Positions 11,153 through 23,266 of a stretch of DNA of 64,000 nt are shown here, piece after piece. Made by a program: the position numbers and the translations under genes. A model generated the notes under the pieces. It worked only from the letters and a program-made list of their open reading frames with translations, searched no databases and was not told the DNA's origin. Source of the stretch: Pohlia nutans (Eukaryota > Streptophyta > Bryopsida > Bryales > Mniaceae); NCBI GenBank assembly GCA_022496805.1, contig CM040085.1, forward strand, positions 18,567,811 through 18,631,810. The letters run 5' to 3'. Numbering within the stretch: position 1 is the first letter of the stretch; each line of letters begins with the position of its first letter.

Positions 11153-11780
11153 TTAAACAAACTTGGCCTTCACAGTGCAAGTTAAACAAAGCTTTTGGAA
11201 GAAAATTCAGTCATTGTACAGTACTGTGGTAAATCTGTGCATCTCATCCCTGGGGCTGTTGCACTTGGGCTGTAATGCATGTACTGTACAAGTACATACC
11301 CTGTGCTGTCAATCTGGTCAAGTCCCTCTCTAAATTGCATCTACAGCAAGGAGTTCACTCCACAGACTCTGTATCTATCCTTTCAACCAGCATAGCCGGT
11401 TCCAGGCAGAGTCTCGCCGACGTAGCGAGTAATTATTGGTTCTGAGGAGGGCGGTTTCTATTCGATAATGCGCTCCGGGTAATTGGTTGTGTTTAGAAAA
11501 CGGATATGAAGAAAAGTTGATATAGTTTTGAATATTACACCAAGACCCACAAGACTCACACGCCCAAGATGCTCTGAAAGTACTTCCAAGCTCGGACATC
11601 CCTCGGGCTTGGCTCAAGCTGTATATTGGTTTTGCATGGATATTACGCTTCTGTGGGATGGTTGGGCACCAGTCAATGAACTTATTTTGTATTGTAGCAT
11701 GAACTTGAGTAATATGTGTATTCAAGTTCTATTTGTAAAGATTGAAGTTTCTCAGTCTTCAAGAAGAATACAACCATATA

Positions 11781-13415
11781 CAGTGACTGCCAAAACTGAG
11801 TACAGAAAAACATAGTTTACCTTTAGTCATTCATATATTATAATGTGATGCATTTAATGTCCAATCAGTTAACGGCTCAAGTATACATGCATGTAAATGA
11901 TGTGGCTACCAAATTACAAGTCCAGCAATGCAAGATAATTTGAGAAAGATCCAGATCAAAGTAAATTAGCTCCAAAACTCACTTATGCTCACACTTGGAT
12001 TAAGCAATGAATGCTACAAATCTGACATGTACAAGTGGTCTTTTCTGGGTCTGATTTTTTGGGTGAGCATGTTTTTGGCCTTCACATTTATAATGTCTCC
12101 CCATTCAGTGCACATCATGTATGCAAATTGAGCAAAATGGTTTCATTGAGATCTCTCTCTGTTGCTAGTAGAAAGCAAGTAGAAGAAGCTACTTTAGAGA
12201 AGTTGAGGAGGGGTGAGAGTACTAGAAATGTTGCTAGAGAGTTACAGGTATCCCAAAGTTGGGTTGCAAAATTTCGTAAGCAACATTTGAGTGAATTGAG
12301 TGATGTCAATCAAAGTTTTGGTGGTAGGCCAAAAATGTACAGTGCAGTTGATCGTAGAGCTTGTGTCAGAGCAATCACTGTGGGTGGCTTAGAAATTGCA
12401 CACAAAGTTGGAAATTACTTGAGGGAAGAGCTTCATGTTGGTATGAGCGATAGTACTGTGAGGAGAGTGTTACGAAAAGCAGGTTTGAAATGTAAAGTGA
12501 AGCAAAAGAAACCAAAACTTACACTTCTTCAAATTAAGCGACGATTAGAATTTGCTAGACGTCATTGCCATTGGACTGATGATGATTGGGATCGTGTAGT
12601 ATTCTCCGATGAAACAAAAATCAACCGATTTTGCTCTGATGGTCGCAGTTGGTGTTGGTTTCGTGATGAACAGAGTAGAAGTGCAGGAATGGTACAACAA
12701 ACTGTCAAGTTTGGAGCTGGCGGAGTGATGATGTGGGGTTGCATGACTTCAAGTGGCCCTGGTATGATGTGTAGGATTGAGGGAAGAATGGATCAGTACA
12801 TGTATAGAGAAATTTTAGAGCGAGAGTTGATTCATACGCTCCATGCATACGATTTGGATCCTGCCAATTTGATTTTTCAACATGATAATGACCCGAAACA
12901 TACATCCAAGAGTGTGCGCCGTTGGCTGAATTTGCAAGAATTTGTTGTTTTGAAGTGGCCGGCGCAATCTCCAGACTTGAATCCAATCGAACACTTGTGG
13001 GCAACTTTAAAACGCCGACTAAACCAATATGAGAGACCTCCCAAAGGAATGTTAGAATTGTGGGAGCGTGTCGAGGATTGTTGGGCTTCAATTACTTCCA
13101 ATGAGTGTCAGAACTTGTATAGGAGCATGCCTAAGCGCATTGCAGCTGTTATAGCTGCTAAGGGTAGGTGGACAAATTTTTAGCTTCATTCCAGCTTGTG
13201 TGAGCAAAACTGAGTTTTAGATTGAATTTTACTTTATTTTTGTTTGTACGTGCATACTTGTGTGTAATAGGCCTCAATTCCATGGAAGTATGACTAATTG
13301 CAATGGTAATCCTATGCAATTTATGGTTTCATTTTTGATGCATCCAATCCAATTTTCTTACATTGTTTGTTGAATTTCAATATGATGTGCCTGTACTCAG
13401 TTTTGGCAGTCACTG
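11781..13415 (+). mobile_element. Complete Tc1-type DNA transposon (1635 bp)
   Basis: Perfect 25-bp terminal inverted repeats (starting CAGTGACTGCCAAAACTGAG) lie at 11781-11805 and 13391-13415. Each is flanked by TA (11779-11780 and 13416-13417), the target duplication of Tc1/mariner elements. A single intact transposase gene fills the centre. Perfect termini, clean TA flanks and an unbroken gene indicate recent insertion and possibly current activity. Confidence 0.95.
12137..13183 (+). CDS. Tc1-family transposase (DD34E)
   Basis: The 348-residue protein has an N-terminal helix-turn-helix region (TRNVARELQVSQSWVAKF, the expected paired-like DNA-binding part) and a catalytic domain. The catalytic residues are Asp in VVFSDETK, Asp in FQHDNDPKHTS and Glu in SPDLNPIEHLW. 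Thirty-four residues separate the second Asp from the Glu, the DD34E signature of Tc1. It should cut and paste the surrounding element at TA sites. The frame is open from an ATG at 12035, but the ATG at 12137 gives the usual Tc1 length, so I prefer it. Plant mariner transposases are normally DD39D, so this type is unexpected; horizontal acquisition, or its presence in early land plants, are both possible. No disruption is visible. Confidence 0.95.
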   Translation: MVSLRSLSVASRKQVEEATLEKLRRGESTRNVARELQVSQSWVAKFRKQHLSELSDVNQSFGGRPKMYSAVDRRACVRAITVGGLEIAHKVGNYLREELHVGMSDSTVRRVLRKAGLKCKVKQKKPKLTLLQIKRRLEFARRHCHWTDDDWDRVVFSDETKINRFCSDGRSWCWFRDEQSRSAGMVQQTVKFGAGGVMMWGCMTSSGPGMMCRIEGRMDQYMYREILERELIHTLHAYDLDPANLIFQHDNDPKHTSKSVRRWLNLQEFVVLKWPAQSPDLNPIEHLWATLKRRLNQYERPPKGMLELWERVEDCWASITSNECQNLYRSMPKRIAAVIAAKGRWTNF

Positions 13416-13417
13416 TA

Positions 13418-14836
13418 TCACTGAATGTGATAAAACATGCGACAAATTAAAGTTACCAAAATAGACACAGACTGTACCTCATTATTCATGATTTTACAAT
13501 GAAATGGGTTCATTTGAGTCCATCTTATGAACTAATAGAGAGAGTAACAACTTGTAATTGCTAATGAGTAAGATCTCTTACAATGAAAGTGCCAAAAATT
13601 GATGGATTCTACAACAATCTAAAATGTCCAAAAGACTGATAGTTGACAGATGCAAAAACTGGAGCAAGCGCAGCTGGAAAAGAATTGGCAGGTTGATGAT
13701 CTAGAGTTGGAAACCGATTGCCACCTTGACCATTTTGTAAAGCAAAATAATTTGCTCCTTGTTGGTTATGTGAGAATGAATTTGAAACCAATTGCATCTA
13801 CTTCTGATATTTCAGAAATTGTCACATCTTTTACTTCATCCTCACCTCTCAAGGTACAAACAGATTATTTCACAGATGATAGAAGCCTGTATCAGGCACA
13901 TAGGTGGTAGTAATCAACGAAGAAGCCGACGTTGAATAAATTTCAGCAGAAGAACACTGACGTTTTTCACATGTGACAACACCTACAGGATCACTAGTAG
14001 CAACGCGTTTGCTAGATCTACCCTTCCTAGTAACTCTCGCTGACAGTGTCGTTTGAGAGAATTTTCACCTCCTGAGATAAAGAACTCATGTCATCGGACG
14101 TTATCAAAACCAAGGTCGAATGAAGGAAGAAGAGTGGACAACGAAGAATTCACTATATATTGTAGCTCTATCTTGACCTTGCTCTCTAATTGAATGCAGA
14201 CCAGTAAACAAAATTATAATTCCGGTAGTGCTTCTCCGCACAATTCTCGAAATGAAATCACAAAACCATCACAGCAAATGAAAGACACACATCATCAAGA
14301 AAAAATAGAGAACGAGAAGAGACACCTGAAAAGACAACAATTGCTTAATACGCTCCTTTCAAATTCATGTTCAAAACAATCGCAATCAAACACACATTTC
14401 AAAATTCAAAAGACAAGAATCTCCCCGCCAATGAAACCCTAAACAACCTGTATATCCAGTTACCGGTAAACCCACTGCTCGACTCTGCTTGGAACCGGCT
14501 ATGTCCGGTAACCGGTCCCTACAGTCGGTCATCATGCGAGCCCCGTCTCCATCGCATACGGCTCGGCCTCGCCGCACACGATGGAGTTGGTTCTCGCACG
14601 ATAACCGACTGCAGGGAGCCGGTTACCTAATACATATGCACTGACACGAACAAATAAATTCTCAGAAATGCCTTTTTAACTGTAGGAAAAATGAGGGTAC
14701 TTACTGAGGTTCCTCCAAGAATCTTGCATATGTAACACTGCACATACTCAGTGCCAAAACCGTCTGTCTTGCAAAATGAGCTTCATCCACCTCAGGAATC
14801 TGCCTGCATAATCTTCACATGAGCTCTAGATGCTGC

Positions 14837-14917
<81 letters not shown>

Positions 14918-16093
14918 CTAAACTATGGCTTGCATTAGTAACCACGGTTACCAGGCAACAACAACCTGCAACTCATGCACTGCACATTCTCTAGCACTGA
15001 ATTCCTGGAACACGAGACCATATTCAAATGTGTAATACTGCAATTGGGTTTATGGTTTATTCCAGCCCTCTACCTCTACTCCCTACAATTTTGGCACGTA
15101 AATATGCAATTCCATTATGCTCCGTAATGCATTCTGTAATGGAACAGTTCGTACAGCAAACAATTCAGTCGTACAGTACAGTACAAAACAGATGACCTGG
15201 ATTGTCTTCACTCCAAGTCCTATTATGTGAGCAAACACCCAAGTGACTGAGCAATCATGTCAACAGTACTTGGCCAGGTAAGTCATTTAACAAATAACTC
15301 CAAAAATCATGAGGAAAATCTGCTCAGATTATCACCAGGCACTGGCGACACTCAGATAGATTATACTTCTCACTGCACTGTACAGTATAAGTGGCACAGA
15401 CTTTATCATCATTTGGAAAGGCCGAGAAAACACTGGCAAGCCTTCACACTGCAAGAATACCGTATATCAAACTCGCTCAAAATTTATTAACACATAAGTT
15501 AGATGAAGTCAACTTCAAGCATGTCAGCAGACCACCCCTCTAAATAGAATCTGCAGCAGCATAACAATCCAGAGAATCCTTGTTGAACACCTTCTGAATT
15601 GGCATGAAAAAGAATTCTCTGCGTGGAATGGAATCATTTCCCCTTATTTTGCAAAGTTGGGATCACCTTGAATTAGTAAGAGGTCCTCACGCCATTGTCT
15701 TCATATGTAAGTATGTTTTTACACTTGCTTGATTCGCTTTGATTTGGGACATTCCTTACAAAACCAAATATAAAAAATCTTACAAGGCACTGTTTCCAAA
15801 TGATGTTATGCCACTCCTACTCGAGAATTCTTACATAACTGACTTCATGCAAAGCAAATAACTCAATCCACAAACCAACGCACCAAGGAGAGCAAAACAG
15901 CTTGTCCATGCCTGCTTAGGCATGTATATTATTAGGACAATTACACTGCATGATTCTTGAAGTTTTAAATTCTGAAAATTGATTACATCTATATTCCATG
16001 CCAGGCCAATTCTAGAAGATGAATGATTTCAAATTTGGTATCAACCTTCAAGCCGAAGGCATAGCCCACAATTTTTGTAACCATGGCTCGCAA
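13418..16093. other. Intergenic region
   Basis: No gene recognised. It holds a GC-rich segment at about 14455-14635 with repeated and inverted CCGGTAACCGGT-like motifs (a hairpin-forming repeat; a related GGTTCCAGGCAGAGTC block lies inverted at 11395) and a long TA microsatellite. Frames at 13650-13910, 14194-14442 and 15257-15490 look random. Confidence 0.5.
14840..14913. repeat. (TA)n microsatellite
   Basis: About 36 uninterrupted TA dinucleotides. Similar tracts occur at 21823-21882 and 32533-32592. Confidence 0.95.
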
Positions 16094-18135
16094 TGGCAGC
16101 CAGGCTATGTCACCTGCTTCCTAATTTCCGAGAACGAACTGCATTTTCACTGCAGCCATCACCGAACACTAATAATTCTCACCTTCTATGATCCTATCAA
16201 CTCGTACTCAGGAATCATAGCTCATGACCAACATACTAATATGCTTCAGCATGTATCTCTTCCTTGGATACCGAATTCTTGGGAAGTGCCCACATGTGCA
16301 CCGGTCAACAAAGTGACCCACTCCGAGTGTCCGTCGTATATCACGGTAATTCAGCATGTTGTGAATGCGGGCCAGGTGTAGACGCGACATTCCGATCCGA
16401 TGTTCATGAATCACAGTCACCGGGCAATTGAAGAGAAAAGAACTCCGAGTCACATGTGCGACGTCCAAGCTCCGGCCTCACGTACGTACATACTCGATTA
16501 TTTAGCTCATCACTGCGCCACGTTCGGGGCGGCGCGCAGCACCAGCACCTCCAACGTCAGCCCCGGCCCGAATCCGATGAAGAACCCGAACTCGCTCCCT
16601 CCACCCAGCGTCGAAGCGCCCGCCTTCAAAGAGTTCTGCCGGATCTGGTCCAGCACGAACAGCACCGACGAGCTCGACATGTTCCCGTACTCCGACAGAA
16701 TGTCGCGGCTGCCCTGCATCTTGTCCGTCGTCAGCTTCAGCTTCGCCTCCACCTGGTCCAGAATGGCCGGGCCTCCCGGGTGCACCGCCCAAAACATCTC
16801 GTTCCACGCAGGCGAACCCACGCACTTCCGCGCCTCCGTCAAAAACTTCTCGATGTTCTTCGAGATCAGCCCGGGCACGTCCTTCATCAAGTGGAAGATC
16901 AGCCCCGCCTCCGTCAAGTGCCCGTCGATCGCGCCGTCGCTCTCCGGCAGGATCGTCTCGCCCGCCCAGTGCACCTCGAACAGCGACTTCTCCACCGGCT
17001 TCGGGTCCGCGCCCACCACGTACACGCCCGCACCATCGCCGAACAGAGCCGACCCCACCAGCCCGTCCAAGTGGTTCTCGTTCGGGGCGCGATACGTCAC
17101 GGCCGTCACCTCGCTGCACACCGCCAGCACGCGCGCCCCCGCGTTGTTCTCCGCCAGATCCTTCGCCACCCTCAGAACCGACGCGCCGCCGAAGCACCCC
17201 GTCTGGTACATCATCACGCGCTTCACGCTCGGCTTCAACCCCAGCAGCTTCGCCAGCGCGTGGTCCGCGCCCGGCATGTTCACGCCGCTCGTCGTCGCGA
17301 ACACGATGTGCGTGATGTCCGACTTGCGCCCGCCCCACTCCTTGATGGCCTTCACGGCGGCCTCGGCGGCAAGCTTCGGCACCTGCACCACCACGATGTC
17401 GTGCCGCACGTTCAGCGACGGCTCCATGTACGTGCAGATGCCCGGGTTGGCCTTCAGCACCTCCTCCGTCAGATACATGTGGCGCTTCCGGATCCCAGAC
17501 TTGTCACCTGCACCATATGCATAGCACCGGTCAATGGCTTTCAATTCCCGGACACACACCGAGCCATCGATCGCGAACTTGCAAATTTACGTGGCTGCCA
17601 TTACAGTCTGCCAGAGTCCTAATTGTTACAGATCGTTACAGTCTAGATGACATACACTTGCGCGCATCATGCGGGGCCAAGTTACCTGGTTTCAGACTAT
17701 CATACTCTCGAGATCGAGCTACATCAACTGGTTCCGAATTGCACCGTTCTGAACGCATTAATTAACAGGAACCCATGGATCTAGAGGGTTCGTCTAAGCA
17801 GACATGCAAGTGTGCGTGTGGGATTGATGACAGAGTTTGAACCTTGACTGAGATCATAGAATGCATGGCCGGAGACTTACAGATGCGCTTGAATTTGCCC
17901 TTGAGGGCTTCCTTGTCGCTGGTGTTGGTGATGTTGAAGAAGAAGTCCGGGTACTCGCTCTGCAGAAACTCCGTGGGCGGAACGGCAGTGCCGATGCCCA
18001 ACACACACGCCGGCCCTTCGGCTCTGGGCTGGCCCCTGGGCAGCACCGCTACCTCCCCGCCGGATGCCATAGTTTCACAAGCCTTGAATCACAGAACCAA
18101 GATATCTGTCTCGTGCACACACTACGTACCACCTC
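16094..18135. repeat. Left arm of CHS inverted duplication (2042 bp)
   Basis: Each base x here pairs with 41402 minus x in the right arm (23267-25308). Coordinates of both exons, the intron and all chance frames on both strands mirror exactly, and their translations are identical, so there are no indels and few if any substitutions. The arm carries 416 bp beyond the stop codon, the whole CHS gene and 65 bp upstream of the ATG, then identity stops abruptly at 18135/18136. Confidence 0.97.
16510..18070 (-). CDS. CHS: Chalcone synthase, left copy (2 exons)
   Basis: Exon 1 is 18070-17881 and exon 2 is 17507-16510. The 373-bp intron splits the codon of Cys64, the position and phase of the conserved intron of the plant CHS family. 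The 395-residue type III polyketide synthase condenses a p-coumaroyl-CoA starter with three malonyl-CoA to naringenin chalcone, the entry to flavonoids. The catalytic triad Cys168 (YQTGCFGG), His306 (WAVHPGG) and Asn339 (SEYGNMSS) is intact, as are gatekeepers Phe219 and Phe268, Thr198, Thr201, Gly259, Ser341 and the GFGPGLT signature. These support true CHS rather than stilbene or bibenzyl synthase. YQTGC rather than YQQGC resembles moss CHS from memory. The protein is identical to the right copy; promoters differ. Confidence 0.97.
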
Positions 18136-18246
18136 TGGCCTTCTGACAGTAGATCACCAACTCTGTTGCTGTTGAATGAATTGCAAGAGAGGCAAATGGG
18201 CTGTGATGGGCTGATTGCTTGAGTATTGAAAATGAAGTGAGGATAT

Positions 18247-18255
18247 TGTTATATG
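18247..18255 (-). promoter_or_regulatory. Candidate TATA box of left CHS copy
   Basis: On the minus strand CCATATAACAATATCC lies about 180 bp upstream of the ATG, outside the duplicated arm, so it is private to this copy. Confidence 0.5.
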
Positions 18256-18623
18256 GGGCAGTGGGACTTGTCCTTCTGTCCCCGTGGAGAAATCAATTGG
18301 AAGAATGTCAAATTCACGCGTACTTTCCACTGAATGCCCAACAGGACAGTATCGTAGTCTAAAGGGACCTTAGTCACACTGTTGGGACTATGAGTCTCAT
18401 ATGTGGTCGTTGAAAGCAAACTACCTTTTGGACTTTAAGTCTACTCTTTTCAACTCTGACAAACTCAGTCCTGCTGGTACTCCAGGCTTTTGAACTTACA
18501 GTCTTTGATTTTGCTGCTTGGTATTCTTAAGTTTATGCACTCGTGTGTCAATTTCTTTGATGGAATATTCTCAGAGCCGCTTTCAATTCACCTATTGGGT
18601 TTAAACCCCAATATTTGCGTTAA

Positions 18624-19023
18624 CCCTTAAACGTCAAGAGGGCCTGGGCGGGGCAGCCCGGAAGGCATCTAAATTTTCGGAGGAAAAAAGAAAAAAGAAA
18701 AAAAAGAAAAAGAAAAAACGAAAGAAATGCAAAAACAGCTCTGCGGGACACTGCTGGCCAGCATTGTAGCACTGTAGCACTGCGGCATCTCAACTGCCCC
18801 AACCTCAAAAAAAATTTCAATTTCATAACTTTGATTGCTTACCAACGATTCCACAATCTCTCAAATGAGGCGCAAATTTGCAATCTAGATCGCTTTTTCA
18901 GTAGCTTTCCAACACACCAATCCACGCTTGATTTGGTTGAGAAAATCTACTTTTTTCTTGATTATTCTCTTTTAAATTATTTCTCTTGATTATTCCCATG
19001 GGGCTTACCTTGACGTTTAAGGG
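18624..19023. mobile_element. TTAA-flanked MITE, family B (400 bp)
   Basis: TTAA at 18620-18623 and 19024-19027 borders perfect inverted termini CCCTTAAACGTCAAG. The interior is non-coding with an A-rich run near 18680-18720. Confidence 0.9.
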
Positions 19024-20214
19024 TTAACCAAAATCAAGCAAGACTCTAGAGAAATTTGTAAAGTCATAAAATCTTTGGGTTCTGGTAATGTGACAATCAA
19101 GTTTCTGGTCCACATGACAAGAAAAGTCGGGTTCCAAAAATAAAAACTAAATGAGTTTTATTTCTTGAAAGCAAACTTCGGTGACTGCGTTTGGTCCCGC
19201 GTCAAGGCGCGCCACCAGAGAAGGCACCGGAGCCCATTCGAAATTAAACCACATGACCAAAATGCTACCGCCGTCAAGGTTTGAGCTTTGCACCTTATAG
19301 CCCCAAGAGCCTCATCGGCTTCCAATCCTAACATGGCACACCTCAACATCTTCTCTCTTGAACTTGTGACAAAGACTTTGCACATATTTATAAAATAAAG
19401 GATGGGGAGTGCAACTGTGGGTGGGTGATCGAGGGACTTTGTAAATTTCTCTTCTGAACTAAATCTATGCGAAATGTGCAGTCTTTTATTATCAATTTTT
19501 GACACCACTTACACATGAATAGTTCTTTGGTCCCTTCATGAACAGTCCCTTAGGTTTGGAGGAACTTGTGGAAATTCTCCTTTAGGATTGGGGAGGTCAC
19601 GAGTTCCACTCCCATGGATCGGGTGCAAGGCCTTGCTTTAGATTATTCTTCAGCTCACCATAGACTAGTTTTGTTGTCTTTTTGAACTAGGGTGAGTTGG
19701 ACAGAGAATATTGGACAATTTACATTCTTCTAGAGTCTACTTCCTATTTAGCAGCCTTTTCACACTGCCCATTTTAAGATGGTTCAAAACATACCTATTC
19801 ACACGATATTAACTAACCTTATCTTTTTTATTATTTTTGTGCTATCCTAACACAACATATATTATCTTGTCATCCATGTCATATATACATTTGATCAAAA
19901 TTTAATTTTAAAACTTGTTCAGATGTTTCCAACAAATAAAAAGAAGAGTAGGATAGAGCCTCATGATTCATAGTCCTTGTTTTCCGAGATGTTATGTACT
20001 AGTAATTACCATGGATCACTTGAACAAAGGGCAGACGGAAAAGTCTCAGGTTCATTCAGAAATCAACAGATTCATCAATGATATAATATCAATGAATTGT
20101 GAATTCATATCATGCATCATGGATTGTGAATCATGAATCGTGAAACATCCATGGTAAAATATGCAAACCATGAACTAATTGCTATGATCAAGGTGGATAT
20201 TAAAGTGCACCATT

Positions 20215-20352
20215 ATAGATAGAAATTCCAGTCCACTTTCGAGGTCGGCATGAAAAAAGTGTTTGTTCGTAATGATAATGACAGTGTCCACCGAACAAAG
20301 GGTCATTGGAACAAAACTACTCTCCCCTATCGGAAATAGACACTTTAGTAAC
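20215..20352 (-). mobile_element. SINE 3'-end fragment
   Basis: Similar to the 3' half of the SINE at 50956-51331: shared phrases TTCCAGTCC, ACAAAGG, ACTACTCTCCCC and GACACTTTAGT / GACACTATAGT, in the same order. The tRNA-like head is missing. Confidence 0.6.
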
Positions 20353-21194
20353 CAAAAAACAAACGTGATTGATAACCAAAATAACCAATAACTTGGGTAA
20401 CCATAGCCCGGTGGGTGAATAGTTTTAGTATAACTTGGAGTTAGTTGCACTAATAGAAATGGTGACGCTCCCCACGGACATGCCGAGGCAAAATCACTAT
20501 GCATGTGTGGAATTGGGCACTACTTGCCTGGGCATCTCCCTTGACAATGCCACCTTTTCTACTAGTGTTGGTGATCATCAAGTCATGAGTTCCGTGGTTG
20601 GCTGTTGTATTACAATTCAATGGTCCAGGTTGGAGTCATTGTGAGTCCCTTTGTGCACCAGTATTAATACCCTAAATTCCCCCATCTCTTTGTCAATGAA
20701 AATATTCTAGTACCTGCATCTTCTGATATCATGACTAGTGGACCCACTCATGCAAAATGTGTGACAATTGCTTTAGGGTCAGCACCTTGGAATTTGAATT
20801 TGGAATTTATAAGTGTTCAACAGACTTTCGACCCCACAATTTTTTATTTATTAAAAAACATATTCAAAATTCAACATCACTTAATAGATGAGTCAATAAC
20901 ATCTTACTTTTAATTAGTACAATTGACTGGTCACACGCATTGGACATGGCAGGGGATTGACATGATAACATTCTTGAGTGACTGACCTAAAATTGTCCAA
21001 ATAATCATCATAGCATGGCTCCTATTATTAAAGAGTTTTAGTGTTTGTTGAATTTTGTTAACAATTGAAAAGGATCTTACATTCTCTTAACAATAAAATA
21101 TGAAAATTTAAAGCATTGATTATAGGTGTTAGTACCTAAAATTGACCTTACTAGGTTCTCATGTATCACTAAAAAGTGTTATATATATGTATAT

Positions 21195-21809
21195 GGGTGA
21201 AAGCATGGTAAACTGGACCACTTATGATCCCTGTGAAGAAGCAACAATGCAGGGTTCAAAAATCCATTAAATTTTATTTTTTTTGTGAATTTTTTTTTTT
21301 GGATAAAATAAAAGATACAATGTTTAACAAAGTCTAACAAAAAAAAATTGAAAAAAACATGTTCAATAAGTATTTATGTGTGTTATAGTAAGGTTAAAGC
21401 GGTTAAAATTGGAAAAGTAGTTCTGACCAAATTGAAACATAGATATAAAACATGTTGAAATTGCATTAAATATTTATTATTTCGAGAATTTTTTTCTTTG
21501 GAGCCCTCGAATGCACAATGAACTTATAGAATATATAATTTATATTCATATTGAACACGATTCAATTCATCAGATGTACTCTTGAAATTCGTTTTAGACA
21601 TCTACTTTAAAGCTATACTTTTAGTAACCTTTTTTTAATATTTTAATTTGAAACTTTGAATTGAAGTACATAATAGAACTGTGGAGGGCTCTACCAAATT
21701 AGAACTTAAATATATGAATTTTAGTCGTAATTTATGGCCTTTGACAAAGAAAATTGTAATATTAGCACAAAAGATGATTTAAATGGTTCAGTTTACTGTG
21801 CTTTCACCC
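21195..21809. mobile_element. TIR element with GGGTGAAAGC ends (~615 bp)
   Basis: The ends GGGTGAAAGCATGGTAAACT and (inverted) GGGTGAAAGCACAGTAAACT sit in TA-rich flanks. Interior non-coding. Superfamily not assigned. Confidence 0.5.
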
Positions 21810-21819
21810 CACGTTTCAC

Positions 21820-21822
<3 letters not shown>

Positions 21823-21882
<60 letters not shown>
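21823..21882. repeat. (TA)n microsatellite
   Basis: Uninterrupted TA repeat adjoining the previous element. Confidence 0.9.
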
Positions 21883-21886
<4 letters not shown>

Positions 21887-23134
21887 TTCAACATGAGTGC
21901 AACATGAGTTTGTCAAAACTTTCCTTTTGGGGTTGACTTTTCAGTCAATTCTATTGTTGTTGAAGAAGGTAAACTTTGTAAATATAGTAGGTAAAAATAC
22001 CTTAGGTCCATTTATGAATTTAAATGAAAGCTTACATATCTCAATTTCATCTATTGAAACTATACATTAACATGTGTTTAAAGATTTTAATCTGTAAAAT
22101 CAATGCAAAAAAGAAAAAATTAAGAAATATTTACTTGTATATATATTTTAGTCCAATTTTGTTCACTTTGTGTGTATATATATTCGCATGTTAGTAAAAA
22201 CAAAATAAAACTATATTTAGAGGTATTTATTTGAAAGGGATGTATGCCCGTTATAATTTGATCTTCATGAAGAGTGCACTATGGAGTTGAATAAGGACTT
22301 ACTCAAACTTCCTCTTATTTCCTATAAAGATAGCTTTCGTCAATACAAAATCTCTTTGGTGTCTTTTGTTCATGAGTCAACAAAGTAGATGCCATATAAT
22401 AAATCACAATATCTTTTGATACTTCAATTGCCCTTAATTATTAAAACAGGCCCATTCAAGGCTTTGGATCTCTTTCAAAAAATGTTACAAATGCAAAACT
22501 ACCTACAATTAAATTCAATCATCCTCCATTTTCTCATGATGTGAACACCAATCCACCAAAATGAAGATAATTCATCTTTGTCAACAAAGAGAACCTATCC
22601 GTGTGAACTCTTTATTCACAATGGCCCAATAGAGTCTATATTATGATTATTAGGGATTTTTTCTGAGCAATAATTCTATGGAAAGCTAAGTAGGGAATAT
22701 TTGACAAGAAACTCATAAATTTTTAGTGAACATAATCGCTAAAACGCTCTTAAAGTTTGATACAATATTATTACATGTTCAATAAATGCACCTACTTCTG
22801 AATGACTAGAAAAACTTCATCCAGGTTCTACATGCTTCATCCAGATTATGGAATGAAAATAGCTTCATCACAGCGGAAAAGAATGAAATAAAAAAAACAT
22901 TGATCATTAGTGTCCACCCAGCGGTCAGTCTTCTCAGCGTCCATTCTCTGAGTCTGGTGTTCTCCGTGGTCTTAAAGTGTTGAAAAAGTGCCGTCTTCAC
23001 CCACTTTCCATGACTCAAGCAGACCCTGCTCCATCAAAATAGTCGACGTAGGCTGTCTGCGTGGTCATCCGTGTGCACAAAAGCATTAAATTAATGATGA
23101 ACCTTCATCTGCTTCAAATGTCACATTCCGTCCC

Positions 23135-23143
23135 AATATATAG
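23135..23143 (+). promoter_or_regulatory. Candidate TATA box of right CHS copy
   Basis: CCAATATATAGTGG lies about 190 bp upstream of the ATG, outside the duplicated arm. It is unlike the sequence at the same place in the left copy. Confidence 0.55.
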
Positions 23144-23266
23144 TGGCGCTGATTCTCTCCCAACAATCAATTCAAGGCCTCCACAGCCACCTTCAGATCT
23201 TCCAGCGTATTTCGCTTCTCACAAACCAAGCATCGTCAATTTGCAGAAGGACCAGGAATCCGGCCC

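Larger units (their letters stand above)
18136..23266. other. Spacer between the two CHS arms (5.1 kb)
   Basis: The two different CHS promoters lie at its ends. In between is AT-rich non-coding DNA with mobile fragments: a 400-bp TTAA element, a SINE 3' fragment, a GGGTGAAAGC-ended element and a TA microsatellite. I see no gene. Confidence 0.6.

Noticed and set aside
16456..17622. 388-aa and 374-aa frames opposite the CHS exons (and mirrors at 23780-25002)
   Set aside because: They are shadows created by the GC-rich third positions of CHS. They are His/Arg-rich or low-complexity with no domain, while the minus-strand (or plus-strand) frame is an unmistakable CHS.
19580..19640. Possible second SINE head (GGTCACGAGTTCCACTCCC resembles a B box)
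   Set aside because: No convincing A box, tail or target duplication.
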